The translations under genes and the position numbers were made by a program. The notes beneath the pieces are model-generated. The model had not been told where the DNA came from. It searched no databases and saw only the letters and a list, made by a program, of their open reading frames with translations. A stretch of 49,442 nucleotides of DNA. Origin: Opitutia bacterium UBA7876 (GTDB lineage: Bacteria > Verrucomicrobiota > Verrucomicrobiia > Opitutales > Seribacteraceae). The first letter of the stretch is position 1; every line of letters begins with the position of its first letter. The stretch spans positions 85,027-134,468 of the forward strand of contig DLRY01000020.1 in the NCBI GenBank assembly GCA_002500665.1, given 5' to 3'. This document shows positions 34,301 to 44,083 of this stretch, one piece after another.

Positions 34301-35809
34301 TTAGGCAAGAATTTGCCTTACGACGTGACCATGGACGTTGGTCAGGCGACGTTCCAACCCATTATGATAAAAGCTCAGGCGCTCGTGATCCAGGCCCATC
34401 AAATGAAGAATGGTCGCATTGAAGTCGTAAATGGATGACTTGCCGGCAACCGACTTGAAGCCAAACTCATCACTCTCACCATAGCTGAAACCCTTCTTTA
34501 CGCCGGCTCCGGCGAAAAAACAGGTAAAGGCATCCGGGTTATGGTCGCGCCCGGTTCCGTTTCCTTGAAGGAAAGGCATGCGCCCGAACTCGGAACACCA
34601 CACCACGAGGGTATCCTTGAGCAGGCCCCTGCGTTTCATGTCGCTGATGAGGGCGGCAGTGGGTTGGTCCATGATCTCGGCCTGCATGGCATGGGTCTTT
34701 GCTATGTTGCTGTGGGAGTCCCAGTTTGTGATTCCGTTTCCACCCGAGGGATCGCTCCCGTTGAAAAGCTGAACCACCCGGACACCCTTCTCGACCAGGC
34801 GACGGGCTAGGATGCAGTTCTTGGCGTACTCGCGCTTGAGATCGGTTCCGCTTTCGGTCCCGTATTCCTTGTGAATGGAGGCGGGCTCGGTGGAAATGTC
34901 CATGACCTCTGGTATTGATGTCTGCATTTTCCCCGCCAGTTCATAGCTTGCTATGCGGGCCGCCAAGTTGGCATCCTCCGGGTATTTTTCCATGTGACCG
35001 CCATTGAGGCGCTGGAGCAAGCTCACGGTCGCCTTGTCGTCCTGGAGGGAATAGGTAGCGGGGCGTGCCAGGTTGGCTGGAGGATTCTTGGCGCTGAAGT
35101 CGGTCCCCTGAAAAGCAGCCGGAAGGAAGCCGTTACCGAAATTGTTCTTGCCGGAACGGGCGGGCCCCCTGGGATCGTTGATGGCAACGAATGAGGGGAG
35201 TTCGTCGTTCTCCGAACCGAGGGCGTAGGTGGCCCACGAACCGAAGGAGGGAAAACCCTCCATAGTAAAGCCCGTGTTCATGAAATTCTCCCCCTGTGGA
35301 TGGGCGCTGGTTTGGGTGTGGAGGGCGTGCATGAAGCAGAAATCATCGGCTAGGGATCCGAGGTTTGGCAACAAGTCTGAAATCATCTTCCCTGATTTTC
35401 CACGAGGCTTGAAATCCCAGAAGGGCTTGGCGATGTTTCCCGAAGGGCCCTCGAAAGTAACGGCGGGAATTCCGGGAGGCTTTTGACCATGGTACTTGAT
35501 AAGCTCGGGCTTGTAGTCGAAGGTGTCTACGTGGCTGACCGCACCCGGGCAGAAGATGACCAGAACCTGCTTGGCCGCCCCTTCGAAATGGGCGTCCCTA
35601 GGAGCAAACGGTTTGTCGGGATCGATATCCGGACGGATGGGCGTTTTGCCACTGAAACTGGTGGGGTCCTCGGAAGCCAGAAGTCCCTCCTTTCCCAAGA
35701 GTTGAGCGAGGCCAAGGGCACCGAGGGAAAAGCCTGTGTTCTTCATGAACAAGCGGCGGTTCAGGAGCGAACGGCCGATAGTTGAAAGGTTTTCCTCGTT
35801 AGGATTCAT
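34301..35809 (-). CDS. DUF1501 family protein, Tat-exported
   Basis: A 502-residue DUF1501 protein. A Tat-type leader is visible (NRRLFMKNTG at 17-26, then a hydrophobic alanine/leucine stretch). Family motifs are 'FCPGAVSHVDTFDYKPEL' near residue 95, 'TNWDSHSNIAKTH' in the centre, 'VVWCSEFGRMPF' and 'GRDHNPDAFTCFFAGAG' in the C-terminal third, and 'RLTNVHG' at the end. It follows the PSD1 gene by 12 bases in the conserved PSD1-DUF1501 order, and the GH81 gene starts 82 bases downstream on the same strand. This suggests, but does not prove, a link to glucan use. Confidence 0.9.
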   Translation of the reverse strand: MNPNEENLSTIGRSLLNRRLFMKNTGFSLGALGLAQLLGKEGLLASEDPTSFSGKTPIRPDIDPDKPFAPRDAHFEGAAKQVLVIFCPGAVSHVDTFDYKPELIKYHGQKPPGIPAVTFEGPSGNIAKPFWDFKPRGKSGKMISDLLPNLGSLADDFCFMHALHTQTSAHPQGENFMNTGFTMEGFPSFGSWATYALGSENDELPSFVAINDPRGPARSGKNNFGNGFLPAAFQGTDFSAKNPPANLARPATYSLQDDKATVSLLQRLNGGHMEKYPEDANLAARIASYELAGKMQTSIPEVMDISTEPASIHKEYGTESGTDLKREYAKNCILARRLVEKGVRVVQLFNGSDPSGGNGITNWDSHSNIAKTHAMQAEIMDQPTAALISDMKRRGLLKDTLVVWCSEFGRMPFLQGNGTGRDHNPDAFTCFFAGAGVKKGFSYGESDEFGFKSVAGKSSIYDFNATILHLMGLDHERLSFYHNGLERRLTNVHGHVVRQILA

Positions 35810-35821
35810 GGCTGGATGCGA

Positions 35822-38581
35822 TCAGGGAAGGAAGGCAAACTCATTGGAGTTGATCAAGGTGCGACAAACGATGGCCAGGCCACGAGCCCTGGCCACTTCC
35901 AAGGCGGCCCTGCTCTCGTCCTTGGTCGGTTTGCGGGAAAGAAGAAGCTCGAACGAACGAGTAACCGCACCCGCCAAGTCGCCCTTGCCGGAATCAGCCT
36001 GAGCCCGGACAGCCAAGTGCTTGGACTGGTCGACCACGAAATCGCTGTTCATCAAATTCAGGGCCTGGAGGGGCGTGGTGGAAACAGGACGTTTGGCTCG
36101 CACTTGGCCACAGTCGGGAAAATCAAAGGCCGTGAAAATCCGGTCGTCCACCCGCCTCATCCGCTCCTGGTAGATCATTCGCCGCCAGGTCTCGGGTCCG
36201 AAATTATTCACGACCTGCCACTGGGCGTAGGTTTTCTTTACGTTGTGAATGCGGTAGCTTCGTCCGCCCATCCGGGGGTTCAGCTTGCCCGAGGCCAACA
36301 GAATGCCATCACGGATGACCTCCGCCTCGACCCGCCTTGGAGGGAAGCGCCAAAGAAGGCTCGATCCCGCATCCTTATCCTGACCCACCGCCGAGGGTGA
36401 GCTCGAGCGACGGAATGCATCTGAAGTAACGAGCAAATGGATAAATTCTTTCATCGACCATGGGGTGCCTTCGGCTCTTGCAGGACGGGCAAACTCGGCA
36501 GCCAGCCAATCGAGAAGCTCGGGATGCGTCGGAGGCGCCCCGGCCCGGCCGAAGTCGCCTCCCGTCACCACCAGGCCGGACCCGAAAATATGTTGCCAGA
36601 TACGGTTCGCCATGACGCGGGCGGTAAGGGGATTTTCGGGATCGACCACCCAATCGGCGAACCGGGCCCTCCTAGTATGGCCGCTCGAATCGTTGCCAAC
36701 CTCCAGCCCACCCTCGAGAATCTTGGGGGCGCCCGGCAAGACGACGTCGCGCGGGTTTTCCGGGCTTCCGCGATGAAGAACGCGGGTAACCACGGGCTTG
36801 ATGAAACTTCCTACGAAACTTGGGCGGGGACCCTCTTCAGAAAGCCTGTAGGTCAGGTGGGAAATCTCACGGGCCGCCCCCGCGACCTTTTCGTCCGAGG
36901 CAGCCAGTTTGCGAAGCTTGTCGATGGAGGCGACTTCTTCCCAGGTTCCGTCGGGCAACTTCACGTTTACGAGGAACTTGTCGAAGTTGAACTTGTTCTT
37001 TTTTTCAAGGTAATCGGTCTCGTAATAATATTCACGGTTGGAGCTCAGGCGCAGGCGACCGACCTTAACCGGAGCCTTGAAGGTCAATTCCAGCCAGGGA
37101 TTCTGCTTTTTATTCTTGTTGTAACTGGCCTGCCAGCGCTGGGTGCCGAACTTGCCGTCAATGACCCTACCGACCGGGAAACGTCCGCCTTGCTGGGTAA
37201 AAACCTCATCGGTCCGTACGGTCGTTCCCATCGATCGGTTGGCCAAATTGAGGTTTTCACCCGGCAGACCATATACCTCGACCTCATCGAGGCCGACGTA
37301 ACCCGACCAGAAGTTAAGCCTCAGCGCAGTTGCCTCGACGGGATCCCAGTGGACTTCCTTAAAGGCTCCCCAGTCCTCCTCCCAAACCTTGGTCCTGGAG
37401 CGGATCTTGTTACGATTGCTTGCGATATCGACCCATATGCCCTGCGCGCTTTGCTTGCGCGGATGCTTCTTGGAAAATTCGGGAAAGCGACTGCCGAACT
37501 CAATGTCCTGAAACACCGCCGTCATGGAGTAATAATCCTGAATCGAGATCGGGTCGAACTTATGGTTGTGGCAGCGGGCGCAGCTCACGGTGACACCCAT
37601 GAGGGAAGCCCCTATCGTCTGCATGATCTCATCCATGCGGTCGGCCCTCGCTTGGCGAATGGCGGAGGCCTCCTGCCCGATCGTTGCCGCCGGCACGTGA
37701 GGACCGGAAACCAAAAAGCCAAGCGCCTCTCCCGTGCCCATTCCGTCGCCAGCCAGTTGTTCGCGGACAAAGCGGTCATAAGGTAGATCCTCATTGAAAG
37801 CACGGATGACGTAGTCCCGATAAACCCAGGCAAGCTTGCGGTAAAGGTTCGATTCCGACCCGTTGGTCTCTGCCCAGCGGATGACGTCTAGCCAATGCTG
37901 AGCCCAGCGCTCCCCGAAGTGAGGCGAAGCCAGCAGCTCGTCGACGAGTTCGGCATAGGCCTTGTCCGCATCCTTTTTGAAATCTGCCAGAAAATCTTGG
38001 GCCCGCTCGGGTTTGGGTGGCAAACCGGTCAGCACGATTGAGGCCCGGCGGATCAATGACAGTGCATCGGCTGGTTCGTTAGCGGGAATGCCCTCCTTCA
38101 CAAGGCGTTCGTCGATAAAGGCGTCAACCGGGTGTTTCGAGACCTTGGGTTTGACGGGCCGCTTGACGGGAAGGAAGGACCAGTGATCGGTGCCTTCCTC
38201 CAGTTTTTCATCCATTTGACCAGGCCAAACGGCTCCCTCTTTGATCCATTGCTCGAGCAAAGCGATCTCATCGTCGAACATGGGATCACCCTTGGGAGGC
38301 ATGCGCTCCTCGAGATTACCGCTTTTGACCAACTCGAGCAGAAAGCTCTTCCTTAGGTCGCCCGGAGCGACGGCGGGAAAACCGGAATCCCCGCCCTTGA
38401 GCAAATAAACCCTTCGATCGACACGGAAGCCGGACTTTTTCTTTTCCGGTCCGTGACAGTCCATGCAATAGTCTTTAAGAAGCGGCAGAATGTCTTCCTC
38501 GAAGTTAACCTTTGCAGTCAGGGAAAAAAACGGGGAAGCCAAAGTCGCGAGGGACAGACAGAATCTTGGAAACGTGGGCAT
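35822..38581 (-). CDS. PSD1-type cytochrome protein with discoidin-like domain
   Basis: A 919-residue exported protein with signal peptide (1-23), PSCyt1 haem motif CMDCH at 39-43, DUF1549 with a second CxxCH (CARCH, 334-338), and DUF1553 from about 645 to the end. Unlike the relative at 3507-6761, it carries a discoidin (F5/8 type C)-like insert at about 415-550 ('TALRLNFWSGYVGLDEVEVYG', 'RVIDGKFGTQRWQASY', 'WLELTFKAPVKVGRLRLSS'), which usually binds carbohydrate. The ATG at 38581 has no clear ribosome-binding site. It is followed at 12 bases by its DUF1501 partner. Role: envelope redox protein possibly anchored to a glycan; substrate unknown. Confidence 0.9.
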   Translation of the reverse strand: MPTFPRFCLSLATLASPFFSLTAKVNFEEDILPLLKDYCMDCHGPEKKKSGFRVDRRVYLLKGGDSGFPAVAPGDLRKSFLLELVKSGNLEERMPPKGDPMFDDEIALLEQWIKEGAVWPGQMDEKLEEGTDHWSFLPVKRPVKPKVSKHPVDAFIDERLVKEGIPANEPADALSLIRRASIVLTGLPPKPERAQDFLADFKKDADKAYAELVDELLASPHFGERWAQHWLDVIRWAETNGSESNLYRKLAWVYRDYVIRAFNEDLPYDRFVREQLAGDGMGTGEALGFLVSGPHVPAATIGQEASAIRQARADRMDEIMQTIGASLMGVTVSCARCHNHKFDPISIQDYYSMTAVFQDIEFGSRFPEFSKKHPRKQSAQGIWVDIASNRNKIRSRTKVWEEDWGAFKEVHWDPVEATALRLNFWSGYVGLDEVEVYGLPGENLNLANRSMGTTVRTDEVFTQQGGRFPVGRVIDGKFGTQRWQASYNKNKKQNPWLELTFKAPVKVGRLRLSSNREYYYETDYLEKKNKFNFDKFLVNVKLPDGTWEEVASIDKLRKLAASDEKVAGAAREISHLTYRLSEEGPRPSFVGSFIKPVVTRVLHRGSPENPRDVVLPGAPKILEGGLEVGNDSSGHTRRARFADWVVDPENPLTARVMANRIWQHIFGSGLVVTGGDFGRAGAPPTHPELLDWLAAEFARPARAEGTPWSMKEFIHLLVTSDAFRRSSSPSAVGQDKDAGSSLLWRFPPRRVEAEVIRDGILLASGKLNPRMGGRSYRIHNVKKTYAQWQVVNNFGPETWRRMIYQERMRRVDDRIFTAFDFPDCGQVRAKRPVSTTPLQALNLMNSDFVVDQSKHLAVRAQADSGKGDLAGAVTRSFELLLSRKPTKDESRAALEVARARGLAIVCRTLINSNEFAFLP

Positions 38582-38759
38582 AAAAGAGGATAACTATACT
38601 TTCACAGTTCTCGGTAGAGCAACGCAGAACATACTACCGTTTACTGGTTTTGTAAGAAAATGAGAATTATTGGTAAGTTGAACACATTTCAACGGGACCG
38701 TTATAATGAGATACTTATAATCAAAATCTACACTGGAAGGCACGGGATTTCAAACTCCT
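38582..38759. promoter_or_regulatory. AT-rich upstream region of the PSD1-DUF1501-GH81 cluster
   Basis: This is the longest gap in the window, about 178 bases, and much richer in AT than its surroundings. Two direct copies of TTATAAT lie at 38701-38707 and 38715-38721. On the minus strand TTGCTC about 18 bases before TATAGT could be a promoter, but it would leave a leader of only a few bases before the PSD1 start at 38581. No gene is visible. I infer a promoter region for the downstream minus-strand genes. Confidence 0.3.
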
Positions 38760-40073
38760 CTAGAGAAGTTCCCGTACCGGGGACCCTTCCGGAAGCATCT
38801 TCATGCGTCGGCCCTTGGCTACTACCTCAGCAGTAGGATCAAGACCGAGCACGTGATAGACGGTTGCCGCAAAGTCGGCCACGGAGACCGGTCGGTCGGT
38901 TGGAGTGGCGGCATACTTGTCGCTTTCGCCGACCACAATTCCTGTCTTGATGCCTCCACCGCCCATGGTAAGGCTGAAGCAACTCGACCAATGGTCTCGA
39001 CCGGGTCCGCGCTTGTGATCGTTAAGCCTTGGGGTGCGTCCGAACTCCCCCGCAGTAATCACTAGGGTCGTTTCCAACAGACCCCGGTCGTCAAGGTCGT
39101 TCAAGAGCGCGGAATAACTGGCATCGTAAATGGGCAACTGCGTCTCGAGGTGATCAAAAATCCCCCAATGGTGATCCCATGCGTAAATCCCCGTATCGAC
39201 GTAGCCTTGAATGGTAACGAAACGAACGCCCGCCTCGACAAGCCGACGGGCCAATAGCATACCTTGGCCTACCTGATTGCGGCCGTATGCATCCCTAAGC
39301 TTGGACGGCTCGTTGGACAAGTCGAAGGCCTTCTTGGCCTTGTGGGAGGTAGCCAAGCCGAGAGCCTTCTCAGTAAAAAAGTCGTGCGTGCGCGCAAACT
39401 CGAACTTGGTTTCCTGGTCGGATTGAAAAAGATCAAGGGAACTCAGCAGCCTCTTGCGCCCGCCTAGGCGGGTCACGTCGACCTTATCGGGAACGTCGAA
39501 CGTATTGATCGAGAAACCAGGTGAATTCGCATCTTGGGTGACGAGAAAAGGGTCGTAGGCATTTCCCAAGTATCCGCCGTAACCGGGCGCGCTGTGCCTG
39601 GGATGCTTCATGTCTCCCAAGTGAACGAAGGGCGGAACAGGGGCCAACTGCCTTTGCTGCTTGCTCAGAACGGCCCCGATGCCCGGGGCCTGCATGTTCT
39701 TGTCCCGGGGGCTCCCGCACATGATGTCGACGTCCCCGGCCCCATGATCATTGGCATAGGAGTGCATGGAGCGGATGAGCGAGAACTTGTCGGCGCACTT
39801 GGCCAACTTGGGCAGCCGGTCGCTCAACTGAATACCGGGAACGTTGGTCGAAATCGGATGGTAGTTTCCTCGAATCTCAAGCGGTGCATCCGGCTTGAGG
39901 TCATACATGTCGAGCTGGCTGGCGCCCCCTTGAAGAAACATAAAGATGACGTTGATTTGCCTGCCTGCGCCCGAGGTCTCATTGGCCAGGACTTCCGGCA
40001 ACGAGAGACCCAGGGGGGATATGGCCCCCAGCGTAAGCCCGCCCATGTGGAAGAACTCTCGGCGATTCATCAT
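38760..40073 (-). CDS. DUF1501 family protein, unpaired
   Basis: A 437-residue DUF1501 protein with a Tat-type leader (NRREFFHMGGLTLGA at about residues 3-17). It shows 'MFLQGGASQLDMYDLKP' near residue 45, 'YAWDHHWGIFDH' centrally, 'VITAGEFGRTPRLN' and 'GPGRDHWSSCFSLTMGGG' near the end. It belongs to a different DUF1501 branch from the two PSD1-linked copies (shorter, D/W changes in the 'GRDHW' motif). Adjacent ATG codons at 40073 and 40070 are both possible starts; the leader argues against a start at 40166. It has no PSD1 gene immediately upstream; the next gene on the strand is a PSD1 gene 178 bases downstream. Confidence 0.88.
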   Translation of the reverse strand: MMNRREFFHMGGLTLGAISPLGLSLPEVLANETSGAGRQINVIFMFLQGGASQLDMYDLKPDAPLEIRGNYHPISTNVPGIQLSDRLPKLAKCADKFSLIRSMHSYANDHGAGDVDIMCGSPRDKNMQAPGIGAVLSKQQRQLAPVPPFVHLGDMKHPRHSAPGYGGYLGNAYDPFLVTQDANSPGFSINTFDVPDKVDVTRLGGRKRLLSSLDLFQSDQETKFEFARTHDFFTEKALGLATSHKAKKAFDLSNEPSKLRDAYGRNQVGQGMLLARRLVEAGVRFVTIQGYVDTGIYAWDHHWGIFDHLETQLPIYDASYSALLNDLDDRGLLETTLVITAGEFGRTPRLNDHKRGPGRDHWSSCFSLTMGGGGIKTGIVVGESDKYAATPTDRPVSVADFAATVYHVLGLDPTAEVVAKGRRMKMLPEGSPVRELL

Positions 40074-40201
40074 AACCACGGTATCATGGAAATGCTTATG
40101 CACGAAGGGGAAACTTGAGGTTCTCGTAAGATTGAATCCGTGGAATCGGGGGAACAAGCCCGCCACAAAAAAGGCAGCGGCGAGATTCGCCGAGAAGCGA
40201 C

Positions 40202-40990
40202 CTACTTCGACTTGCCCGAGGTATGCTTGAGAACGAAATCGACCAAGGGGGAAGGATCCTTGAGGGAATGGGGATGATGCCCCACCTTTTTCTTGTGGAT
40301 AACCTTGAAGACCCCTCCCATTGACTTGTAGCGCTCTTCGGCGACAGCGGTGTTCTCTGAAACCGGAACCACTTTGTCGGCATCGCCCACCACGTGGATG
40401 ATGGGAACTCCCGCATCGGCCAAAGGCTTAAGGTTGTCTACCGGATTCCCCCGGTAGGACTTGGCTTCCTCCGTATTCTTGAAGCCATAGGCCTTGAGAA
40501 TTCCTTTGTCGGTCGAGCCGGGCCAACTCTTGAAGTCCATCACGGGGGCGTCTCCATAGATCACCGCCACTTTTTCGGGGTTTGCGATCCCCCAGTTGTA
40601 GATGATCAGACCACCCCGGCTCATGCCTTCGAGGACTGCCTTCTCGGCAAAACCATGTTCCTCGCGAAGGTACTTGTAGAAGGCGTTCCAACGATCGACC
40701 GCCTCGTCGTTGCCGTAAAGACCCCCTACGTTGCAATAGACGAGGTGGTAGCCTCTCTTGAGCAGGGCGACGTCGAACTGTGGTTCGTGACCGAAGAAGC
40801 GGGCCCGCCAGACCCATGGCTTACCCTCGGCCGCTTCGTTGGGCGCAACGATGGTGCGCCCGCCATCCTTGTAGGCATCAAAACCCTGCCACTTGGACTT
40901 TTTGCCGGGGAATGGGTTTGCCACCGCCGACAGGGCCGAAACCACCAACAGCACGCAAGCATACGGTAAGATCTTGGTCGTGAAATGCAT
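40202..40990 (-). CDS. Exported alpha/beta hydrolase
   Basis: A 262-residue alpha/beta hydrolase with a signal peptide (about 1-25). The nucleophile elbow is GMSRGG with Ser124, the acid is Asp205 in 'VVGDADKVVP', and the base is His238 or His239 in 'VGHHPH', a complete catalytic triad. It is likely a periplasmic esterase, for example a deacetylase or carbohydrate esterase, but no family is recognised. The ATG at 40990 begins the signal peptide; an ATG at 41008 adds six residues. It lies 33 bases after the toroid protein gene and may be the last gene of that operon or have its own role. Confidence 0.82.
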   Translation of the reverse strand: MHFTTKILPYACVLLVVSALSAVANPFPGKKSKWQGFDAYKDGGRTIVAPNEAAEGKPWVWRARFFGHEPQFDVALLKRGYHLVYCNVGGLYGNDEAVDRWNAFYKYLREEHGFAEKAVLEGMSRGGLIIYNWGIANPEKVAVIYGDAPVMDFKSWPGSTDKGILKAYGFKNTEEAKSYRGNPVDNLKPLADAGVPIIHVVGDADKVVPVSENTAVAEERYKSMGGVFKVIHKKKVGHHPHSLKDPSPLVDFVLKHTSGKSK

Positions 40991-41023
40991 TTTGAGGCGA
41001 AGTACCATTCAGCCGGGAACCCT

Positions 41024-44000
41024 TCAGCGTTTCAACTTAGGGGGAGGAGCCGATTCCTTGTTACGGAACCCGTACATCGGCAAGAGCCGGTAATAGACCT
41101 CCAGGCTAAGGGTGGCCAGGGTGGTCGAGACCACTCGACCGCCCGAAGCGGCGTGCCCGGCGCCCTTGTCCCAGCTGCCGGAATCCGAACCGTTCTTGTT
41201 TTGCAGACGGGGGAGGGTCTCCTTGAGCCTGTCGTTCCATTCCACCCAAACCGGGCCCTGATGCTGATAGAGGGCAAGGGTCGCGTAGTAGACGTAATAG
41301 TAGGCCGGGTTGCTTACGCTCATGGGGCGCATCTTGAGGGCTTGGGCGCCCTCGGGCATCCTCGGGTCACTGGGCGGGACCAGATCGAGCTGGCGGCAGA
41401 ACATGCCGGTTGCGGTCATGGCTTGGTTGTTACTCTGCGGACCCGTGTACCCGTAGAGCCCGCCATGCTTGCCACCGGCCGCCTTGTCGAACCAGCGGCG
41501 GGCATTCTCAAAGACGCCCTCATCTACCTCGATCCCGGCCATGCGCGAGCTGTGCAGAGCCATGTATTGCCAGCCCGTGACCGAGGTATCGGAATCACCG
41601 GGTTTCGGGTTGTAGCGCCAGCCGCCGTTCTTGGATTGGGCCGAGACGATCAATTCAATGGCTTTCTCGGCCGGTTCCCGCAGGCTCGGATCTTGGGTCA
41701 ATCCGTAGGCCTCGCAAAGGGCAATGGCTGCGATGCCATGACAGTACATGCGGCCCCTGCCGCGCAGGTCGCCGTTCTCCTTTTGTTGGGATATGAGCCA
41801 CTTGAGGGCTTTCTTGACGTTCCCCTGGAACTTGCCCTCCTTGAGATGACTTACCCCCCAGCCATAGTAACAAAGCAGGGCGAGCCCGGCGCTTGCGGTA
41901 TCGAAGTCCCCTCCGCCTCCGTGTTTTTTGGTATCCCATCGCCCATCCGATTCCTGGTGGCGCGAAAGCCATTCCAGGGCCATGCCTATGGCTCTCTCGG
42001 TGGCGTCCGAGCCACCGAGTTGCTCGATCACCTCCAGCGAGGGCTTGTCTCGGGTCTTGCGGATCAGGTCGGATAAGGCCCGCGGATCGATGGTATCCTT
42101 GGGGGTCTGTAATTCACCCGGAAGAAGCGGATCGGTCTCGGGGTCGTCACCGGGAAGATTCAGGCTGAGAAGCGGAACGTTGCCGGCCCCTTCGAGAGGA
42201 GGCGGTTGGCCCTCCGCCTCGAGCCCGGTGTGGGCCACGATGACGTCACCCCCGGTATCGGTGGTCTCCGCCGCGGCATCCCCCGGCTCGATCTGCTCGG
42301 TCTCGGGATTGGTTTCGGCAGCCTGATTGGCAATCTCCGCCTTCTGGGCCGATTTCTCCGTCTCCACCTGGGGTACGGCCTCCGTGGGCCGGAAAAGATC
42401 AGCCTCGGGGTTGGCGGGCTCTACCGCCTGCTGGGGCTCGCCGGGTTCGCGCTCCTCTAGTTGCGGGGTCTCCGGCTCGGGAAGAAAGGTTTCGGGAAGG
42501 GAAGTCATGAGAGGTGAAACCTTGTCCGGCTTGGTGACCGGGTCTTCGTTCGTGTCGACGTTGGCCTTGGAAGGGCGGACGTCGCTGACCAATGAAGTCT
42601 TGCTGGTCCGGGCGACGATGGGGCTCGTCTTGGTCTGAACCTGGGCCTCGAGAAGCGGAATCTTGAAATCGCTTTCCAGTTGATCGGCCACCAAGGCAAT
42701 TGGGGTCTCCGCAACCTGGGCTTCTTCGGGCATACTCTCAAGAGCCAGTTCTTCCTGGGCCAAGGCATCGATGCTTATTGCAATCTCAGGTTCCTGAGGC
42801 TCGCCTCCAGCGGTCAACTCCTCGGCCAGTTTCCAGAGGGTGAAGAGAAAAAGGACCAGAAGGTGAACCGCTATCGAGCCGGCGAGACACTTGTGGTAGA
42901 GGTTGGTGATGTCGTTCCAGTGCTCGAGGATATAGATGAGGGCGGCGAGGGCGGCGAGGCCAAGCAAAATCCACCAGATGACGCTGCCGAGCAAACTCAG
43001 GAACTGGTCCCAGCGCGAGTAATCGGTGTACCCAAAGACTTCCCGGGTGGTCGTCCGGTAGAGGCGGTAGTCGTCATCCGGCGGTTCGCCCTCTCCGGCT
43101 TGAGGCGCCTCCAGCCCCGAGCCACTGAAGAGAAGGTCGAAGCCATCCATGCGGACGGCCGGATCGGTGGCCTCCCCTCTCTCGAGATAAAGTTCGACTT
43201 TCTCGGGGGCCAGTTCTCGGCCATCCACCACTCGGCTCAGGTAGAGGCTGAAGCCCGACCCCTCGTCCCGCCCGCGATCGGAAGCGAGGAATACGTGGTC
43301 CCCCCGGCGGGTCAGGGCGACTTGGACGTCGTCGTCGTTCGAGTTGAGGTAGCCAACCGGTTCGGCCGCGGAAAAGCGGGGAGCCCCCTCTTCCGCATCC
43401 GGATCAGGAGGAAGCTTTGAGGCCACCAGAATGTCCTCACCCCGGCCGGAACGGTCTGAAGAAAAGAAGAGGCGATCTCCGTCGGGGGAAGGAGAAGGCC
43501 CGAGTTCGTCGTCCGCCGTGTTGACGTTTTCACCAAGCGACTCGGGGGTGCTCCATCCCTCGCCTTCCCGACGGGAAAGGTAGAGATCGTAGCCTCCTTG
43601 GCCTCCTTCCCGATCGGAAGAGAAAAAGAGGAATTTCCCATCCCTTGAGAAAGACGGACCCCGCTCGTTGGAATCACTGTTAAGGGAAGACATGGCCTCG
43701 GGTGGCGACCAAGTCCGGCCGTTCCAGCGCGAAAGATAGAGGTCCATTCCGGTGGCATTGTCGTCCCGGCGAACGATGATCATGCTCGTCCCGTTAGGGG
43801 AGAAGGAAGCCTCCAAGCGGGTGCCTGCAACCTTCTCGAGCCCCGCGTTACCCGGGTTCGTGATCGGGTCTTCCCAGAGAACCAAGCGGGCCTTGTCCTC
43901 CTCCACGCCAACCTTGATTCCCGACTCGTCGGTATAGTAAGCCCAGATGTTTTGCTTGAGACTGTCCCAAGTCAGCCAGGAAAAGGCGATGAAGGTGAGG

Positions 44001-44083
44001 GAAAGGGAGCCCAGAATAAGGGCGCGGAAGGCGCGGCGGCGGCGTTCCGTCTTCCCATTCCGTTCGTCCTGGTTCTCGCTCAT
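41024..44083 (-). CDS. PD40/TonB-like transmembrane/toroid fusion protein
   Basis: A 1019-residue membrane protein. TM1 is about 21-40; PD40 (TolB-like) repeats span about 85-345 ('FSRDGKFLFFSSDREGGQGG', 'PSPDGDRLFFSSDRSG'). TM2 is about 362-386. TM3 (401-420) contains S403-x3-H407, the spacing of the TonB helix motif that couples to ExbB/ExbD. A Pro/Glu-rich linker (421-665) follows. Residues about 690-1005 form an alpha/alpha toroid of the squalene-cyclase/prenyltransferase fold with QW-like repeats (QxxxGxW at 710-716 and 816-822). The catalytic DxDD of cyclases is not intact (DSDT at 830-833). The gene overlaps its upstream partner by 4 bases (ATGA). I infer an envelope protein energised by the adjacent ExbB/ExbD. 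Confidence 0.8.
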   Translation of the reverse strand: MSENQDERNGKTERRRRAFRALILGSLSLTFIAFSWLTWDSLKQNIWAYYTDESGIKVGVEEDKARLVLWEDPITNPGNAGLEKVAGTRLEASFSPNGTSMIIVRRDDNATGMDLYLSRWNGRTWSPPEAMSSLNSDSNERGPSFSRDGKFLFFSSDREGGQGGYDLYLSRREGEGWSTPESLGENVNTADDELGPSPSPDGDRLFFSSDRSGRGEDILVASKLPPDPDAEEGAPRFSAAEPVGYLNSNDDDVQVALTRRGDHVFLASDRGRDEGSGFSLYLSRVVDGRELAPEKVELYLERGEATDPAVRMDGFDLLFSGSGLEAPQAGEGEPPDDDYRLYRTTTREVFGYTDYSRWDQFLSLLGSVIWWILLGLAALAALIYILEHWNDITNLYHKCLAGSIAVHLLVLFLFTLWKLAEELTAGGEPQEPEIAISIDALAQEELALESMPEEAQVAETPIALVADQLESDFKIPLLEAQVQTKTSPIVARTSKTSLVSDVRPSKANVDTNEDPVTKPDKVSPLMTSLPETFLPEPETPQLEEREPGEPQQAVEPANPEADLFRPTEAVPQVETEKSAQKAEIANQAAETNPETEQIEPGDAAAETTDTGGDVIVAHTGLEAEGQPPPLEGAGNVPLLSLNLPGDDPETDPLLPGELQTPKDTIDPRALSDLIRKTRDKPSLEVIEQLGGSDATERAIGMALEWLSRHQESDGRWDTKKHGGGGDFDTASAGLALLCYYGWGVSHLKEGKFQGNVKKALKWLISQQKENGDLRGRGRMYCHGIAAIALCEAYGLTQDPSLREPAEKAIELIVSAQSKNGGWRYNPKPGDSDTSVTGWQYMALHSSRMAGIEVDEGVFENARRWFDKAAGGKHGGLYGYTGPQSNNQAMTATGMFCRQLDLVPPSDPRMPEGAQALKMRPMSVSNPAYYYVYYATLALYQHQGPVWVEWNDRLKETLPRLQNKNGSDSGSWDKGAGHAASGGRVVSTTLATLSLEVYYRLLPMYGFRNKESAPPPKLKR

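Noticed and set aside
34219..34308. Upstream start of the GH81 gene at 34308
   Set aside because: The 30 extra residues precede a clear signal peptide and overlap the DUF1501 stop; the start at 34218 fits better.
36437..37786. Plus-strand open frame of about 450 codons
   Set aside because: Antisense to the PSD1 gene at 35822-38581, which has clear haem and DUF motifs; the antisense translation shows no motif.
40985..42076. Long plus-strand open frame of about 360 codons
   Set aside because: It lies wholly opposite the well-supported toroid-protein gene and has no recognisable domain; long antisense frames are common here because of codon bias.
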